NCBI GenBank assembly: GCA_023231265.1
Contig: JALNVT010000017.1
Span: forward strand, 1-21,194
Direction: 5' to 3'
Source of the DNA: Sphaerochaetaceae bacterium
Lineage (GTDB): Bacteria > Spirochaetota > Spirochaetia > Sphaerochaetales > Sphaerochaetaceae
DNA length: 21,194 nt
Below the pieces are notes generated by a model. It saw only the letters and a list, made by a program, of their open reading frames with translations, made no database searches and was not told the origin of the DNA. Made by a program: the position numbers and the translations under genes. Positions 1-7,496 of this stretch are shown one piece after another. Numbering within the stretch: position 1 is the stretch's first letter; every line of letters begins with the position of its first letter.

Positions 1-1056
1 ATGCTTTGCTGCATCTGTGAAACCTTTTATATCTCTTCCATTTTCATTGTTGATCTGCTCCAAGAAGGCTGTCATCAGCAGAGGTATGTCCTCTTTTCTC
101 TCTCTAAGAGGAGGAACTGTAAGATGAACAACATTCAATCTGTAGAACAGATCCTCTCTGAAATTACCTTTCTCTATCTCTTCTTGAAGATTTTTGTTTG
201 TAGCAGTGACAACTCTCACATCAACATTGATGGTCTTCTCACCACCAACTCGTTCAAATTGATGTTCCTGAAGCACTCTTAGAATCTTTATCTGGGTAGA
301 TAGATTGATCTCACCAATTTCATCAAGAAAGATTGTACCACCATCAGCCAGTTCAAATCGACCTTTTTTTGCTGCAATAGCACCAGTGAAGGCACCTTTT
401 TCATGACCAAATAGCTCACTCTCAAGAAGACTCTCTGTAAGAGCGGCGCAGTGCACCTTTATAAAAGGTCCAGTTCTTCTAGGTGATAATTGATGTATTG
501 CATCAGCTACCAATTCCTTACCAACTCCTGATTCACCAGTTACCAAAACAGATGCTTTGGATGATGATACCTGAGCAATTGTATCCATCAAATCTTTGAT
601 TTTGTTGCTCGTTCCTATCATCTTGCCATATCTATTTTTAGCTTTCAATGCAGCAAGTTCTTCTTTGATCTTTATGTTTTCATCAAGGAGATCTTTATTT
701 TTTAATGATTTTTTGACCATCAATGACAATCTATCAAGATCTACAGGCTTTGTGAAAAAGTCTACAGCTCCATCTCTCATGGCATTCACGGCTGTCTCAA
801 TGGTACCATGTCCTGTGAGTATGAACACGGGAATATTTGGATAAGAACTCACTATCTTTTTAAGCAGTTCCTCTCCTCCCATTCCTTCCATTCTTAAATC
901 AGTTATAACCAAATCAACATCATTTTTATTTATCTGGGACCATGCAACCTCACCACTTTCGGCAAGCAATACATTGTAATTATCCATTTCCAATGCAAGA
1001 CCAAGTCCCTCTCTGATATTTTTTTCATCATCACAGACCAATATTGTTTTAACCAC
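1..1056 (-). CDS. NtrC-family sigma-54-dependent response regulator (partial, C-terminus beyond window)
   Basis: Response regulator that, when phosphorylated by its kinase, should open sigma-54 promoters by ATP hydrolysis. The visible 352 residues hold a receiver domain (about 3-115; acidic pair D9/D10, phosphoacceptor D53, conserved T81 and K103) and an AAA+ domain (about 143 on): Walker A GESGVGK (174-180), the sigma-54-contacting GAFTGA loop (221-226), Walker B around IFLDE (242-246), and the FREDLFYRLNV and LRER motifs. The C-terminal Fis-type DNA-binding helix-turn-helix lies outside the window. The start is a GTG preceded by GGAG at good spacing; it overlaps the end of the kinase gene by 8 bases, so the two are translationally coupled. 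Domain order matches AtoC/NtrC/ZraR proteins. The target promoters cannot be read from this window. The family call is very secure; the exact orthologue (AtoC-like) is inferred from gene order. Confidence 0.96.
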   Translation of the reverse strand, partial: MVKTILVCDDEKNIREGLGLALEMDNYNVLLAESGEVAWSQINKNDVDLVITDLRMEGMGGEELLKKIVSSYPNIPVFILTGHGTIETAVNAMRDGAVDFFTKPVDLDRLSLMVKKSLKNKDLLDENIKIKEELAALKAKNRYGKMIGTSNKIKDLMDTIAQVSSSKASVLVTGESGVGKELVADAIHQLSPRRTGPFIKVHCAALTESLLESELFGHEKGAFTGAIAAKKGRFELADGGTIFLDEIGEINLSTQIKILRVLQEHQFERVGGEKTINVDVRVVTATNKNLQEEIEKGNFREDLFYRLNVVHLTVPPLRERKEDIPLLMTAFLEQINNENGRDIKGFTDAAKH

Positions 1057-2257
1057 TATACTTATCTCCGTCTAAATTTTCATGTTCGATATTCAATGCA
1101 TTGTCTAGAGCAAGGCGCTGAGAGGCAGGAACAGGAAGAGTGATGACGAATTCTGTACCCTCTCCCTTCTTGCTGCTCACACTTATATCGCCTTTATGTT
1201 CTTTTATAACTTTATAAACAACAGTCAAACCAAGTCCTGTTCCTGTTGCTTTTGTGGTGAAATATGGCTCGAATATCTTTGCTTGTGTTTTCTCATCCAT
1301 TCCATCTCCAGTATCTCTGATGATGAACTTGACATCATTTCCTGACAGACGAGTCTCAAGAGTTATTGAATCACCCTCATGAGATGCATTCATTGCATTT
1401 TTTATTATATTCAGAACAACCTGTTTGAAAAGATTCTCATCAATTCTTAATTTTGGAATTGTGTTGAACTTCTTAACAAGACATATTCCATGCTCATTCA
1501 ATTCAGGTTCAACAAACTCACTAACTCCTTCAAGAATTCTTGTCAGAGAGCTGAGTTTGAGCTGTGTGTCCATAGGTCGAACAGCAAACAAGAAATCAAC
1601 AACAATTGAATTCAATCGTGTTATCTCCTCACTCAGAACATCTATGTAGCGCTCTGCATCATCATACGTCAATGTACCTTTTTTCTCAAAGGTCTTTGTC
1701 AGAAGCTGAAGATGAATTCCCATTGCAGCAAGAGGGTTCTTTATCTCATGAGCAACACCAGCTGCCATGGTTGTCATTGAAGCCAAAGATTCAGATCTTC
1801 TGAGTCTTGTTTCATTTCTCTTGCTGAGTGTCACATCTTCAAAAATAACAAGTTTGAGATCGAGCTGCTCATCTCTGGCACAGATTATTGGAGATACTGT
1901 CACCTGATAGGTTCTTACCTCATCACCCCACTGATAGTTGAACTCATTATCTTCCTCACTCTGTTTGTACTTGAATAAATCTTTGAGATACTTTGATACA
2001 TTATCATCTTGAATGATATCATATATGGAAAATCCATCATAATTTCTCAATCTCTTGACTGAAGGAAGTCTGCGAGCAGGATAGTTGATGTATTCAACCC
2101 TGTGCTTTGGATTCAAAAGGATGACTCCCTGTGGAAGACTATCTAAAACTCTTTCCAACGTCTGAATGAAGTTTTCTTGACTGTTGATTACCTGAACAAT
2201 TTGTTTTGTATCTAGCTGATCAATTTTTTCTAAAGCTTTCTTTACAAAATTAGTCAC
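1049..2257 (-). CDS. PAS-domain sensor histidine kinase (NtrB/AtoS-like), cognate to the downstream regulator
   Basis: Predicted cytosolic sensor kinase of 402 residues with no membrane segment or signal peptide, so it should sense an internal signal like NtrB. After a short N-terminal helix (1-35) comes a PAS domain (about 36-145), then a HisKA dimerisation domain with the phosphoacceptor H170 in AAGVAHEIKNPLAAM, then a HATPase domain. The N box is around N283-N290 (LNIIKNAMNAS), G1 is DTGDGMDE (315-322) and G2 is GTGLGL (339-344). All motifs needed for autophosphorylation are intact. HEIKNPLAAM is typical of the NtrB/AtoS subfamily, which partners sigma-54 activators. The start is a GTG with a G-rich GGGGGTGA upstream. 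It overlaps the end of the holB-like gene by 8 bases, and its own 3' end overlaps the regulator gene. PAS ligand unknown. Confidence 0.95.
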   Translation of the reverse strand: MTNFVKKALEKIDQLDTKQIVQVINSQENFIQTLERVLDSLPQGVILLNPKHRVEYINYPARRLPSVKRLRNYDGFSIYDIIQDDNVSKYLKDLFKYKQSEEDNEFNYQWGDEVRTYQVTVSPIICARDEQLDLKLVIFEDVTLSKRNETRLRRSESLASMTTMAAGVAHEIKNPLAAMGIHLQLLTKTFEKKGTLTYDDAERYIDVLSEEITRLNSIVVDFLFAVRPMDTQLKLSSLTRILEGVSEFVEPELNEHGICLVKKFNTIPKLRIDENLFKQVVLNIIKNAMNASHEGDSITLETRLSGNDVKFIIRDTGDGMDEKTQAKIFEPYFTTKATGTGLGLTVVYKVIKEHKGDISVSSKKGEGTEFVITLPVPASQRLALDNALNIEHENLDGDKYSG

Positions 2258-3440
2258 CTATCACCCCCAATAGTTTTCTATACAAACTCTCAAAGAAATT
2301 CTTCTTTGAGATATTAAAGACTTTGTAGCCAATAGAATCTTCATTTATTATCTTCACCAGTGCTCTTGCATCTGTTGCACTGATTTTATTTTCAATAAAT
2401 GCTCTCTCTATTTTATCTACAAGTATCTTTAGAATATAATCAGATTGTTCCGTTTTATCAAATAAAATACAGAATTTCCAAATTTCTTCCAATGAAAGCT
2501 CTTTTGACCTGTCATAGAATGATTCAACAATCTGATTTAAATAATCTTCATATTCCGTTTCTTTGAATCCACCACATGAAAGAAAAAATTTTTCAAAGGT
2601 ATCAACAGAGCTATCTTCTATCTGGAAGGGTCTGATCATTTCAATCTGAAGGCTCTTCTGAATTGGTGGGAAATAATATCTTCTGACTCTAGATAATATT
2701 GTCTTCATGATTCTTCCAGGATTGCTTGATAGCAATATGAAATAAGTGCCTTCACCAGGCTCCTCTAGAATCTTCAAGAGAGAGTTTCTTACACTGTCAT
2801 TGCTTTTCTCAATTCCCTCAATTATGATGACCTTTGCTTTATCTTTTATCTTGGTCTGACCTACCCACAGCTGCAAGTTTCTTACAGCATCGACACTCAA
2901 GTTTGTGAGATTCTTCTTATCCTGATCCAGCAGTGGTTTCATGGTTGCCAACAAACTTTTTGTGAACCTCTTGGCTTCATTTATCTTGTATGGCTCTTTA
3001 TGATAGCTGAATTCAATCAGCATATCGTTTGCATTGTAGGCTGCTGTAAATAGAGCCTTATTCTTATCTGTATAAAGACAGGAATGATAAGATAGAAGAA
3101 GTATTCGTACAGTCTCTATCAAGTACTGCTTTGAAAAATCAGAACGAAGTTGAATGAATCTTTCAACTGCAGCTTTGATTCGAGTACCATAATTTCTGTT
3201 GCTCACAATGACCACATTCTGCATGGTAAGATTGTTAAAATTCACACATGATGGACATGTGCAATCTTTCAATCCCTCTTCATGACAGGAGAGTGCTTTT
3301 GCTGTCTCAATTGCAGCAGTCATTTTAGATGAGTATTCATTTCCACAGTACAGAGAGGAAGCAGAAAAAGTATTGCTTCTGATTGATTCCTCAATTTCTG
3401 AAGCAATCAAGGGCTGAGTGGATTTTAATTTTTCAAACAT
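2250..3440 (-). CDS. holB: DNA polymerase III delta' subunit-like clamp-loader protein
   Basis: Clamp-loader subunit of 396 residues expected to work with DnaX and delta to load the sliding clamp. The N-terminal region aligns with the clamp-loader P-loop area, but the loop is degenerate (GNEYSSKM at 33-40 in place of GxxxxGKT), as expected for the non-ATP-binding delta' subunit. Four cysteines (C52, C60, C62, C65) look like the family's zinc module. The strongest hallmark is RNSLLKILEEP (218-228) followed by FILLSS and LSRVRR (249-254). There the arginine of the SRC motif is kept but the Cys is Val. Odd point: about 90 residues (roughly 85-175) separate the zinc module from VDAVRNLQ, more than in E. 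coli delta'. ATG start with AAGGTGA upstream, overlapping the cvpA-like stop by one base. Delta' is more likely than DnaX because of the missing P-loop. Confidence 0.8.
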   Translation of the reverse strand: MFEKLKSTQPLIASEIEESIRSNTFSASSLYCGNEYSSKMTAAIETAKALSCHEEGLKDCTCPSCVNFNNLTMQNVVIVSNRNYGTRIKAAVERFIQLRSDFSKQYLIETVRILLLSYHSCLYTDKNKALFTAAYNANDMLIEFSYHKEPYKINEAKRFTKSLLATMKPLLDQDKKNLTNLSVDAVRNLQLWVGQTKIKDKAKVIIIEGIEKSNDSVRNSLLKILEEPGEGTYFILLSSNPGRIMKTILSRVRRYYFPPIQKSLQIEMIRPFQIEDSSVDTFEKFFLSCGGFKETEYEDYLNQIVESFYDRSKELSLEEIWKFCILFDKTEQSDYILKILVDKIERAFIENKISATDARALVKIINEDSIGYKVFNISKKNFFESLYRKLLGVIGD

Positions 3441-3946
3441 TAATAGGTCACCTTCTCTGCTACCATTGGAATCAAGCTCACAATATAATTGTTGTATAGG
3501 TATGAATCACCAACTATGCTCGATAGGTCAACAAAATGTTGGAAAGAGAACACATACAGAATTCCACCACAGACAAAGAATGTCAGGATGAGACCAAATA
3601 CAAATCCTAGAAGTGCATCAACCACTCCAATTCCAAGCTTGCTCAATAGGTTTGATAATACAGAACCAAGCCATATCAAAACCCAGTAACCAACTAAGAA
3701 AGTAACTACAAATGATACCAAGGCTGCCAAAAGAGGATTCATTGAAAATCTATCAAGGATCACCTCAGATACTGGTTTTGTAAACATTATACCGACTATG
3801 AGACCCACAATCAGACCTGCTTTCGAAGTAAATGATTTAGCGAAGCCTTCAAATGCCCCACTGATACCGCCAATTAAGGATAGACTAAAAACAATTATAT
3901 CCAAACTGTTGAAGTACGTACTTCCTAATGTTATTCCCCAATCCAT
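3440..3946 (-). CDS. CvpA family inner-membrane protein
   Basis: Integral membrane protein of 168 residues with about four hydrophobic segments (roughly 14-35, 43-62, 72-101 and 108-135). The Gly-rich early region (LIGGISGAFEGFAKSFTSKAG), the mid region GYWVLIWLGSVLSNLLSKLGIGVVD and the short polar C-terminus are typical of the CvpA/colicin V production family. Homologues in other bacteria are linked to colicin V export and to envelope homeostasis, but the biochemical role is unsettled. The start ATG has a strong ribosome site (AAGGAG) lying in the last codons of murG, only 2 bases after its stop. Its stop overlaps the next gene by one base. This suggests strict co-expression with murG and the clamp-loader gene. 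The family call rests on topology, size and residue pattern, not on a catalytic motif. Confidence 0.82.
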   Translation of the reverse strand: MDWGITLGSTYFNSLDIIVFSLSLIGGISGAFEGFAKSFTSKAGLIVGLIVGIMFTKPVSEVILDRFSMNPLLAALVSFVVTFLVGYWVLIWLGSVLSNLLSKLGIGVVDALLGFVFGLILTFFVCGGILYVFSFQHFVDLSSIVGDSYLYNNYIVSLIPMVAEKVTY

Positions 3947-3948
3947 AA

Positions 3949-5079
3949 CTACTCCTTCATAAGTGATAATATTTCATCACATATTCTGTCATTAGACATT
4001 CTGCTATCTTGAATAAAATCAAGATCATCAAGCTCTATGTTGCTTGCCTTATTATTTATCAAATCATTGATGGTGTCTATAAAGTTTTGTGTATTTTCTC
4101 TATCTCTTAACACCCTTACAAGACCTTTATCTTCAAAATAGGTTGCATTCAAAACCTGCTCTCCACGACTTGCATTGTTCAAAAGTGGAATCAAAAGACT
4201 GTTGACATTGAATTTGAGTATCTCATTCAATGTCCCAGCTCCAGAGCGCGATATGCAGAGATCACACTTTGAATAGAGATAACCTATCTCATCTCCAATG
4301 CTCTTGACTCCAACATAGCCCACTCTATCAATTTTCTTGTAGGTCTTTCCCATCTGATGGTAAATATTGTATCTCTCAAGAAGAGTGTCCAAGTTGTTCC
4401 ATATCATGTTGTTTATTTCCAGAGCTCCAAGAGAGCCTCCTGTGACCAGAATCACTGGCTTTCTGTCAACAAACTTTTCATTGAGAGTGCTGTAGAAATC
4501 TCTGAAGCTCTCATTCTCTTCAGTAAGGACTCTGGCATAATCATCAACACCACCTTCCCCCTTCAATTTCAACCACTTACTGAGGGAAGCCCTGATTGGA
4601 TTTCCTGTATAGATGTATTTTTTATCTTCAATTAAATCATTTTTGAAACCGAGAAGAACCTTATCTGCAACTCTGCCATTGAGCTTGGTTGCAAGCCCCA
4701 ATGTTCTATCCGATTCATGTGTTACAACTTTTATCTTCAATTTATGTGCTGCATAGACAACCGGAACAGAGACGAATCCACCCTTTGAAAAAACCAAATC
4801 CACTCTGTGCTTCTTCAAGATCTTCAAACTCTGCCTGTATGCTCTTATTATTCTGAATATATCTGAAATGTTTCTTACAGACCAATAACGACGTAACTTT
4901 CCACTGCTGATTAGATAAAAGTCAATTCCACTCTTCTCTATTGCAGAGCGCTCTTGCTCTTCATCTCTTCCAATCCAATAACAATCCAAATCAAGATTCC
5001 TTTCATCAAGAGATTCTTTTATGGCAATTGCAGGATATACATGGCCGAGAGTTCCTCCGCCTGTGTAGCATATTTTCAT
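3949..5079 (-). CDS. murG: MurG, UDP-GlcNAc:lipid I GlcNAc transferase
   Basis: Adds GlcNAc to lipid I on the cytoplasmic membrane face, giving lipid II. The 376 residues match a GT-B fold GT28 enzyme of usual length. Visible motifs are the N-terminal glycine loop GGGTLGHVYPA (7-17), the SKGGFVSVPV region (98-107), the GGSLGA loop starting the C-terminal domain, SRSGAGTLNEIL, and GEQVLNATYFEDKG, which corresponds to the usual Q-NA motif near the sugar-nucleotide site. The first glycine loop has Leu where many MurG proteins have Gly (GGTGGH). There is no useful Shine-Dalgarno: GAGG sits only 2 bases before the ATG, while a very good -10 box ends 6 bases before it, so the mRNA may be leaderless. 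murG is the first gene of the operon continuing through cvpA-like, holB-like, kinase and regulator. Confidence 0.96.
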   Translation of the reverse strand: MKICYTGGGTLGHVYPAIAIKESLDERNLDLDCYWIGRDEEQERSAIEKSGIDFYLISSGKLRRYWSVRNISDIFRIIRAYRQSLKILKKHRVDLVFSKGGFVSVPVVYAAHKLKIKVVTHESDRTLGLATKLNGRVADKVLLGFKNDLIEDKKYIYTGNPIRASLSKWLKLKGEGGVDDYARVLTEENESFRDFYSTLNEKFVDRKPVILVTGGSLGALEINNMIWNNLDTLLERYNIYHQMGKTYKKIDRVGYVGVKSIGDEIGYLYSKCDLCISRSGAGTLNEILKFNVNSLLIPLLNNASRGEQVLNATYFEDKGLVRVLRDRENTQNFIDTINDLINNKASNIELDDLDFIQDSRMSNDRICDEILSLMKE

Positions 5080-5085
5080 AGCCTC

Positions 5086-5114
5086 ATTTTAGCATAGTGA
5101 GGGTTATATATCAA
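5086..5114 (-). promoter_or_regulatory. Sigma-70-type promoter of the murG operon
   Basis: Read on the minus strand: -35 TTGATA (5109-5114), a 17-base spacer, and -10 TAAAAT (5086-5091) preceded by TGC, giving an extended -10. Each hexamer matches consensus at five of six positions and the spacing is ideal. The expected start of transcription is six to seven bases past the -10, which is the A of the murG ATG (5079). Confidence 0.75.
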
Positions 5115-5120
5115 CAATAA

Positions 5121-5137
5121 TGTATCATTTTGACACA
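5121..5137. promoter_or_regulatory. Imperfect palindrome upstream of the murG -35 box
   Basis: TGTATCA-TTT-TGACACA: 7-base arms with one mismatch and a 3-base centre. It lies just upstream of the -35 hexamer of murG, centred about 50 bases before the predicted start, where activators commonly bind. A perfect 10-base palindrome (ATCTGCAGAT, 5146-5155) lies a little further upstream. No regulator can be assigned. Confidence 0.35.
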
Positions 5138-5171
5138 TAATAAATATCTGCAGATTACTCCCAAATAGACA

Positions 5172-5197
5172 GAAGAGAGGGCCTAAGTCCTCTCTTC
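5172..5197 (-). terminator. Hairpin downstream of ftsH, possible weak terminator
   Basis: GAAGAGAGG and CCTCTCTTC form a perfect 9-bp stem around an 8-base loop, 24 bases past the ftsH stop codon. The minus strand continues TGTCTATTT, so the usual run of T is poor. It may be a weak terminator, an mRNA-stabilising hairpin, or a Rho-assisted end. Confidence 0.5.
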
Positions 5198-5221
5198 AAT
5201 CAAAGTATTTACAATCAAATA

Positions 5222-7069
5222 TTATGCTTCAATTTTTTCTTGCTTCAAGATATCCATGAATTCTTTGCCTGTTATTGTCTCTTCTTTCAACAAGAACAGT
5301 GCAAGTTCATCAAGTTTATCTTTGTTGCTAGTCAAAAGTTCTTTTGCTTTTGCATATTGCTTTTGAACAATTTCAATCACAACTTTATCGATTTTAGCTG
5401 ATGTTTCTGCAGAACAGGCAAGAGATGAATCTCCTCCCAAATATGGACTGTTTACGGTTTCTAAAGCAACCATTCCAATTTCATCATCCATACCAAAACG
5501 AGTTACCATGGCACGTGCCAATCTTGTTGCCTGCTCTATATCATTAGAAGCGCCTGTTGTGATGCTTCCAAAGATGATCTCTTCAGCAACACGTCCACCA
5601 GTGAATGTTGCAATTTTATTCTCAAGCTCTTCCTTACTCATGAGGTTGTGCTCTTCTTCTTCAACCTGCATTGTGTAACCGAGTGCACCAGATGTTCTTG
5701 GGATTATTGTTATCTTTTGAACAGGAGCACTGTGGGATTGAAGAGCTGCAACAAGTGCATGACCTATTTCATGATATGAAACAATCTCACGTTCATGGTC
5801 AGTCAGTATCTTGTTCTTCTTCTGGTAACCTGCAGCAACGACCTCAATACTTTCTTCAAGGTCCTTCTGATTAACGAGCTCTCTTTTGAAGCGTACAGCA
5901 TGAAGAGCAGCTTCATTTATTATGTTTGCCAATTCTGCACCACTCATTCCAGTTGCACTTCTTGCAATTGCATTGAAGTCCACTGCATCATCCACCTTAA
6001 CATTTTTAGCATGAACTTTTAAAATGGCCTCACGACCTATCAAATCAGGGAGTTCAACAGGTATTCGTCTGTCAAAACGTCCAGGTCTGAGCAATGCTGG
6101 ATCTAGAATTTCAGGGCGGTTTGTTGCAGCCAAAATAACAACACCTTTTGATGCATCAAATCCATCCATCTCTGTCAATAACTGGTTGAGAGTCTGCTCT
6201 CTTTCATCATTGCCACCAATACCTTGACTGTCTCTCTTCTTACCAATTGCATCAATTTCATCAATGAATACTATGCATGGAGCTTTTTCATTTGCCTGTT
6301 TGAATAGATCACGAACTTTTGCCGCACCCATACCTACAAACATCTCAACAAATTCAGAACCAGAGATTGAAAAGAATGGAACCTGAGCCTCACCAGCAAC
6401 AGCTTTTGCAAGCATTGTCTTACCAGTTCCAGGAGGGCCAACCAAAAGAGCTCCCTTAGGAAGTTTTGCGCCAATCTGTGTGTATTTATCACCATGTTGA
6501 AGGAAATCTACAATTTCAGTAAGCAGCTCTTTTGCCTCTTCCTCACCTGCAACGTCATTGAAAGTGATGCCTGAAGATGATGGTACATATACCTTTGCAT
6601 TTGATTTACCAAAAGACATCGCCCCACCTAAGCCTCCGCCACCGGAACCGCCTTGAAGACGTTTTGATAGATACTGTCCTATTATTATAAAGATTATTAT
6701 TGGAATCACCCAACCTAAAATCAATGCTACCCAAGGGTTTGTCTCCTGGGGAGCAACAGATCCAAATTTAACACCTGCAGTAAGAAGTCTATCTACAAGA
6801 GATGGATCTTCAAAAGTGGTGGTTGAATAGACCTGTTCAACCTGAGTTCCATCAGATTGTGCTGTGAAAAATATTTCATTCGCCTTAACTTGTACTGTAT
6901 CAAGTTGGCCTTCATCTAACATATTAATGAATGTACTGTAGTCTACTTCTGTAACTTGGCTTTTGACAAGCAATGGTGTCAATATGAAATTAAAAATAAT
7001 CAAGGCTGCTAATATGATAGCATAAAATCTATATATTGGCCTTTTATTAGGTTCTTTTACTTCGTTCAT
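5222..7069 (-). CDS. ftsH: FtsH, membrane-anchored ATP-dependent zinc metalloprotease
   Basis: Hexameric AAA+ protease that extracts and degrades misfolded membrane proteins and selected cytosolic regulators. The 615 residues carry two membrane helices (about 13-35 and 112-134) flanking a small extracytoplasmic domain. Next are a Gly-rich linker (139-150), Walker A GPPGTGKT (211-218), Walker B IVFIDE (266-271), the pore residues in ISGSEFVEMFVGMGA (235-249), and the second region of homology ending in LRPGRFDRR (327-335). The protease site is HEIGH (433-437), with D510 as the third zinc ligand in GASND. Everything needed for activity is present and the length is normal. ATG start with CAGGAG at 5-base spacing. 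It is monocistronic, divergent from secA across a 427-base gap. Confidence 0.98.
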   Translation of the reverse strand: MNEVKEPNKRPIYRFYAIILAALIIFNFILTPLLVKSQVTEVDYSTFINMLDEGQLDTVQVKANEIFFTAQSDGTQVEQVYSTTTFEDPSLVDRLLTAGVKFGSVAPQETNPWVALILGWVIPIIIFIIIGQYLSKRLQGGSGGGGLGGAMSFGKSNAKVYVPSSSGITFNDVAGEEEAKELLTEIVDFLQHGDKYTQIGAKLPKGALLVGPPGTGKTMLAKAVAGEAQVPFFSISGSEFVEMFVGMGAAKVRDLFKQANEKAPCIVFIDEIDAIGKKRDSQGIGGNDEREQTLNQLLTEMDGFDASKGVVILAATNRPEILDPALLRPGRFDRRIPVELPDLIGREAILKVHAKNVKVDDAVDFNAIARSATGMSGAELANIINEAALHAVRFKRELVNQKDLEESIEVVAAGYQKKNKILTDHEREIVSYHEIGHALVAALQSHSAPVQKITIIPRTSGALGYTMQVEEEEHNLMSKEELENKIATFTGGRVAEEIIFGSITTGASNDIEQATRLARAMVTRFGMDDEIGMVALETVNSPYLGGDSSLACSAETSAKIDKVVIEIVQKQYAKAKELLTSNKDKLDELALFLLKEETITGKEFMDILKQEKIEA

Positions 7070-7496
7070 AAATACTCCTGAGTTTTTTCGATGTAAAAAA
7101 TATACAAAGGTTGCTGTAAAAAGGAAAGAAAAAAACAGGTTGTTTTATAAATTAGTCAGTAGATTAATAAGTTTTATCATATGGACTGTCACTTTAGTGA
7201 ATGCTGAGAGCAGTATTTAGAGAAGAAATATCATCAAAACAGAGACCATTTAGCCATTCTGATGCGACCTAAATATACAAAACAATACATATCTTCATTG
7301 TTTTTATCCCCACATACCCTCTTTTTTTTACACTCATGGATAAATTATCGATAGAATCAATGACTCAATTGTACAAAACACGATATAAATACCTAAAAAA
7401 GAGCAGGAAAGTCCCAATAAAACAAGATTTTACTTTTCTTATAACTGTTTTATATGTATAATAAATATCAAAGCCCAAAAAAATTTGGAGAAATAA
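7070..7496. other. Divergent ftsH/secA intergenic region
   Basis: A 427-base, very AT-rich stretch without a convincing gene. It must hold the ftsH promoter(s); candidate -10 boxes on the minus strand (TATATT just upstream of the ribosome site, TATAAA further out) lack good -35 partners. A small palindrome, TCACT-TT-AGTGA (7190-7201), could be an operator. A 41-codon plus-strand frame at 7336-7461 has no ribosome site. No structured RNA or riboswitch was recognised. Confidence 0.6.
7457..7490 (+). promoter_or_regulatory. secA -10 box and ribosome binding site
   Basis: A perfect TATAAT at 7457-7462 lies 34 bases before the secA ATG. The -35 region at the right distance is T-rich but does not match consensus. 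GGAG at 7487-7490, six bases before the ATG, is a standard ribosome site. A second possible -10, TATAAA at 7384-7389 with ATGACT 18 bases upstream, is weaker. Confidence 0.55.

Noticed and set aside
1..282. Plus-strand frame of 93 codons at the left edge
   Set aside because: It is antisense to the AAA+ domain of the sigma-54 activator, whose protein is unmistakable on the minus strand.
7336..7461. 41-codon plus-strand reading frame in the ftsH/secA spacer
   Set aside because: No ribosome site, start lies after a T run, the stop overlaps the secA -10 box, and the composition looks like AT-rich random sequence.
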